From Burkholderia sp. SRS-46 (GTDB taxonomy: Bacteria; Pseudomonadota; Gammaproteobacteria; Burkholderiales; Burkholderiaceae), in contig NZ_PTXL01000002.1 of NCBI RefSeq assembly GCF_004343775.1, forward strand, positions 992,001 through 1,056,000: a stretch of 64,000 nucleotides of DNA, read 5' to 3'. Below, in pieces: positions 62,171 to 64,000 of this stretch (within the stretch, counting starts at the first letter, position 1; every line of letters starts with the position of its first letter). Both the position numbers and the translations under genes were made by a program. A model generated the notes under the pieces. That model was not told where the DNA came from. It saw only the letters and a list, made by a program, of their open reading frames with translations, and searched no databases.

Positions 62171-63121
62171 ATGGCCGATTTGCGCGACGTGAACCTGAAC
62201 CGGCTCGCGGTGTTCGTGGCGGTGGTCGAAGCGGGCTCGCTGACGGCCGCGGCGGAGCGGCTCGGCCTCGCGAAGACGGTGGTGAGCACGCACATGCAGC
62301 GGCTCGAATCGGAGGTCGGCGCGAACCTGCTGGTGCGCACCACGCGGCGGCTGACCGTGACCGACGCCGGGCGCGCGTTCTACGACGCGTGCCGCGACAT
62401 CCTGCGCGCGACGGAAAGCGCGCTCGACGCGGTGTCGTCGGAAACGGGGCCGCTGCGCGGCACGCTGCGCGTGAGCGCGCCGATCGACTATGGCGCGCTG
62501 GTCGTCGCGCCGGCGATCGTCGCGCTGCGCGACGCGCATCCGGCGCTCGACGTCGAGCTCATCGCGAACGACCGGCTCGTCGACCTCGTCGCGGACAACA
62601 TCGACGTCGCGATCCGCATCGGCCGGCTCGCGGATTCGAACTACCGCGCGGTGCGGCTGGGCGACTACGAGAAATGGCCGGTCGCGAGCCCGGCGTTCGT
62701 CGCGCGCTGGGGGCTGCCGCGCGACCCGGCGGCGCTGGCCGCGCTGCCGTTCGTGATGCTGTCGACGCTGCCGCGCCCGCAGACGGTCGAGCTCGAGAAC
62801 GCGCGCGGCGGCAAGGCGTCGGTGCGCTGCACCGCGCACGTCGTGTCGAACACCGCGACCGCGTGCCGCGCGATCGCGCTGGCCGGCGGCGGCTTCGGGC
62901 TGCTGACCGATTTCTCGATCGCGGACGACGTCGCCGCGGGCCGGCTCGTGCGCCTGCTGCCCGCGTGGCGCTCGCCGTCGGCCGGGATTCACGCGATCTT
63001 TCCGTCGACGCGGCTGCCGTCGCCGAAGGTGCGGGCGTTGATCGATGCGATGCGGGAGCAGATCGGCGAAGCGCCGGCGCGCGGGGCGCGGGGGTCAAGA
63101 GCGAAGCGTGCGGTCGGTTGA
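62171..63121 (+). CDS. LysR-family regulator of the GST/oxidoreductase operon
   Basis: A 316-residue LysR protein starting MADLRDVNLNRLAVF. The winged helix is SLTAAAERLGLAKTVVSTHM; the effector domain includes PAIVALRDAHPALDVEL and VDVAIRIGRLADSNY-like sequence. An ATG 36 bases upstream is possible. It is divergent from the GST gene across 125 bp, so autoregulation and control of that operon are likely. Confidence 0.92.
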   Translation: MADLRDVNLNRLAVFVAVVEAGSLTAAAERLGLAKTVVSTHMQRLESEVGANLLVRTTRRLTVTDAGRAFYDACRDILRATESALDAVSSETGPLRGTLRVSAPIDYGALVVAPAIVALRDAHPALDVELIANDRLVDLVADNIDVAIRIGRLADSNYRAVRLGDYEKWPVASPAFVARWGLPRDPAALAALPFVMLSTLPRPQTVELENARGGKASVRCTAHVVSNTATACRAIALAGGGFGLLTDFSIADDVAAGRLVRLLPAWRSPSAGIHAIFPSTRLPSPKVRALIDAMREQIGEAPARGARGSRAKRAVG

Positions 63122-63144
63122 ATCCTGTTGTTCCCTCCCGACGT

Positions 63145-63474
63145 TCAATCGGCGCGCAACAGCCTGCTCATGAGGATGGATTTCAGGTCCTTTCGGGTGC
63201 CGCATACGATATGGATGAATGCGGTATGACCGCGAACCTCATAGATGACGCGATTCATCCCGGCAGCCACCTGACGGTACTGCGTCAGGTCGATGTTCAC
63301 CAGTTCGTCCGGAATCCAGCCCCTGTCTGGAAAAGACTGGATCACGGCAATCGCGTCCTTGATCTTGCCGTAACTGACTTGCCAAACCTCCGTCCCGAAG
63401 TTTGAGAGGATGTAGCGCTTCAACGCCTTCAGATCCGCTTGCGCCGAACGAAGGATCACGACGTCAAGCGTCAT
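63145..63474 (-). CDS. ParE/RelE-family toxin
   Basis: A 109-residue protein with the RelE/ParE fold pattern: a strand (LDVVILRSAQADLKALKRYIL), two helices, then RQVAAGMNRVIYEVRGHTAFIHIVCGTRKD. It is larger than the shortest ParE but within family size. The ATG overlaps the antitoxin stop (ATGA). The target, gyrase or ribosome-bound mRNA, cannot be told from sequence. Confidence 0.9.
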   Translation of the reverse strand: MTLDVVILRSAQADLKALKRYILSNFGTEVWQVSYGKIKDAIAVIQSFPDRGWIPDELVNIDLTQYRQVAAGMNRVIYEVRGHTAFIHIVCGTRKDLKSILMSRLLRAD

Positions 63475-63743
63475 CGTTCCTCATCCTTGTCGAGTTCATC
63501 GAAGACATCTTCGACAGGACGAAAGTGGCCCTGCTCGATTTCGCGATTACCGAGCGCAAGAAGCTTCAGGAGCGCGAGTGTCTCTTCATGTTCCTCATAC
63601 GACTTGACGTCCATGACGACGAGCTTCGCTTCACCGTTCTGGGTGATGAGCATCGGTTCGCGGCTCTCGGAAATATCTTTGACGATCTCCGCAGCATGAC
63701 TCTTGAGGTAACTGATCGGCTTGACCCGTGTTGAAAATTTCAT
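63471..63743 (-). CDS. Phd/YefM-family antitoxin
   Basis: A 90-residue antitoxin: MKFSTRVKPISYLKSHAAEIVKDI, LITQNGEAKLVVMDVKSYEE, then an acidic tail that would bind the toxin. I chose the ATG at 63,743; longer in-frame sequence upstream is not family-like. It precedes and overlaps the toxin, the usual order for autoregulation. Confidence 0.9.
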   Translation of the reverse strand: MKFSTRVKPISYLKSHAAEIVKDISESREPMLITQNGEAKLVVMDVKSYEEHEETLALLKLLALGNREIEQGHFRPVEDVFDELDKDEER

Positions 63744-64000
63744 CGCGATGCCTCGATCTGTCCGTCCTGAATAGGACCGGTTATAGACCGAATTCAGTCT
63801 CAAAAATGGCGATCAGCCCTTAGCGGCGCCGCTCATCCTGAACGCCACCGCTGCCCGCTTCCCAAGCCCTCCTGCCCGCCCCCGCCATGCGCAAACCTCA
63901 TGCGCACCATGAGAACTAATCGATTGTTGGCGGCCCGGATCGACGACGACAATCCGCCTCATGGCCCTTCGCTTGCATTGGGGGCGATTCCCACTCCTAA

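Noticed and set aside
1..64000. CRISPR arrays and insertion sequences
   Set aside because: No regularly spaced short repeats with unique spacers, no transposase and no terminal inverted repeats were seen.

Overview
The window looks like a large replicon of a Burkholderia species, most likely from the Burkholderia cepacia complex. The reasons are the very high GC coding bias, the BcpA/CdiA-type two-partner secretion locus, many LysR regulators, a Burkholderia-style S21 paralog and a tartrate-utilisation cluster. Species and replicon cannot be fixed from the sequence alone.

Layout. (1) 1-14,502, minus strand: a contact-dependent inhibition locus in the order cdiB-cdiA-cdiI. CdiA is about 4,158 residues, ends in a cysteine-peptidase-like toxin domain, and its immunity gene is cut by the window edge. 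(2) 14,503-17,087: a P-loop kinase, a broken alpha/beta-hydrolase remnant, two small genes and an S21 paralog. (3) 17,109-34,371, minus strand: the most unusual part. Eleven tightly packed genes, several with ATGA overlaps, form one apparent operon. A lone sigma-54 enhancer-binding protein precedes it, with a perfect inverted repeat and a consensus -24/-12 promoter between the two. The operon encodes a DUF3467-like protein, a 1,260-residue protein with three separate hydrolase domains, a subtilisin-like protease next to a trypco2-like protein, four paralogs of one unrecognised family, two of another, and one further unknown. None of the products shows a signal peptide. (4) 34,869-38,457: tartrate transporter, tartrate dehydrogenase and a divergent LysR. 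(5) 38,477-44,790: assorted regulators, a Fur-box gene, LysE exporter plus methyltransferase, a stand-alone IscS, a MarR remnant and an NTF2-like protein. (6) 44,812-50,879: a complete RNA-repair locus. RtcR is divergent from a sigma-54 promoter that first transcribes tRNA-like RNAs, then slipin (with a fresh internal duplication), RtcB and a RlaP-type nucleotidyltransferase, and ends at a rho-independent terminator. A HEPN/zinc-ribbon gene follows as a separate unit. (7) 52,187-63,743: O-methyltransferase, MetY, a TonB receptor-PnuC-kinase uptake operon, DUF2970, a flavin/ferredoxin oxidoreductase with GST and a divergent LysR, and a ParE/Phd toxin-antitoxin pair.

How it fits together. Two independent sigma-54 stress or conflict modules (the unknown island and the Rtc locus), a CDI system and a toxin-antitoxin pair make this an accessory, conflict-rich segment. 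Metabolic and transport operons typical of Burkholderia are interleaved with it. The strongest candidate for an undescribed system is the sigma-54 island at 17.1-34.4 kb.
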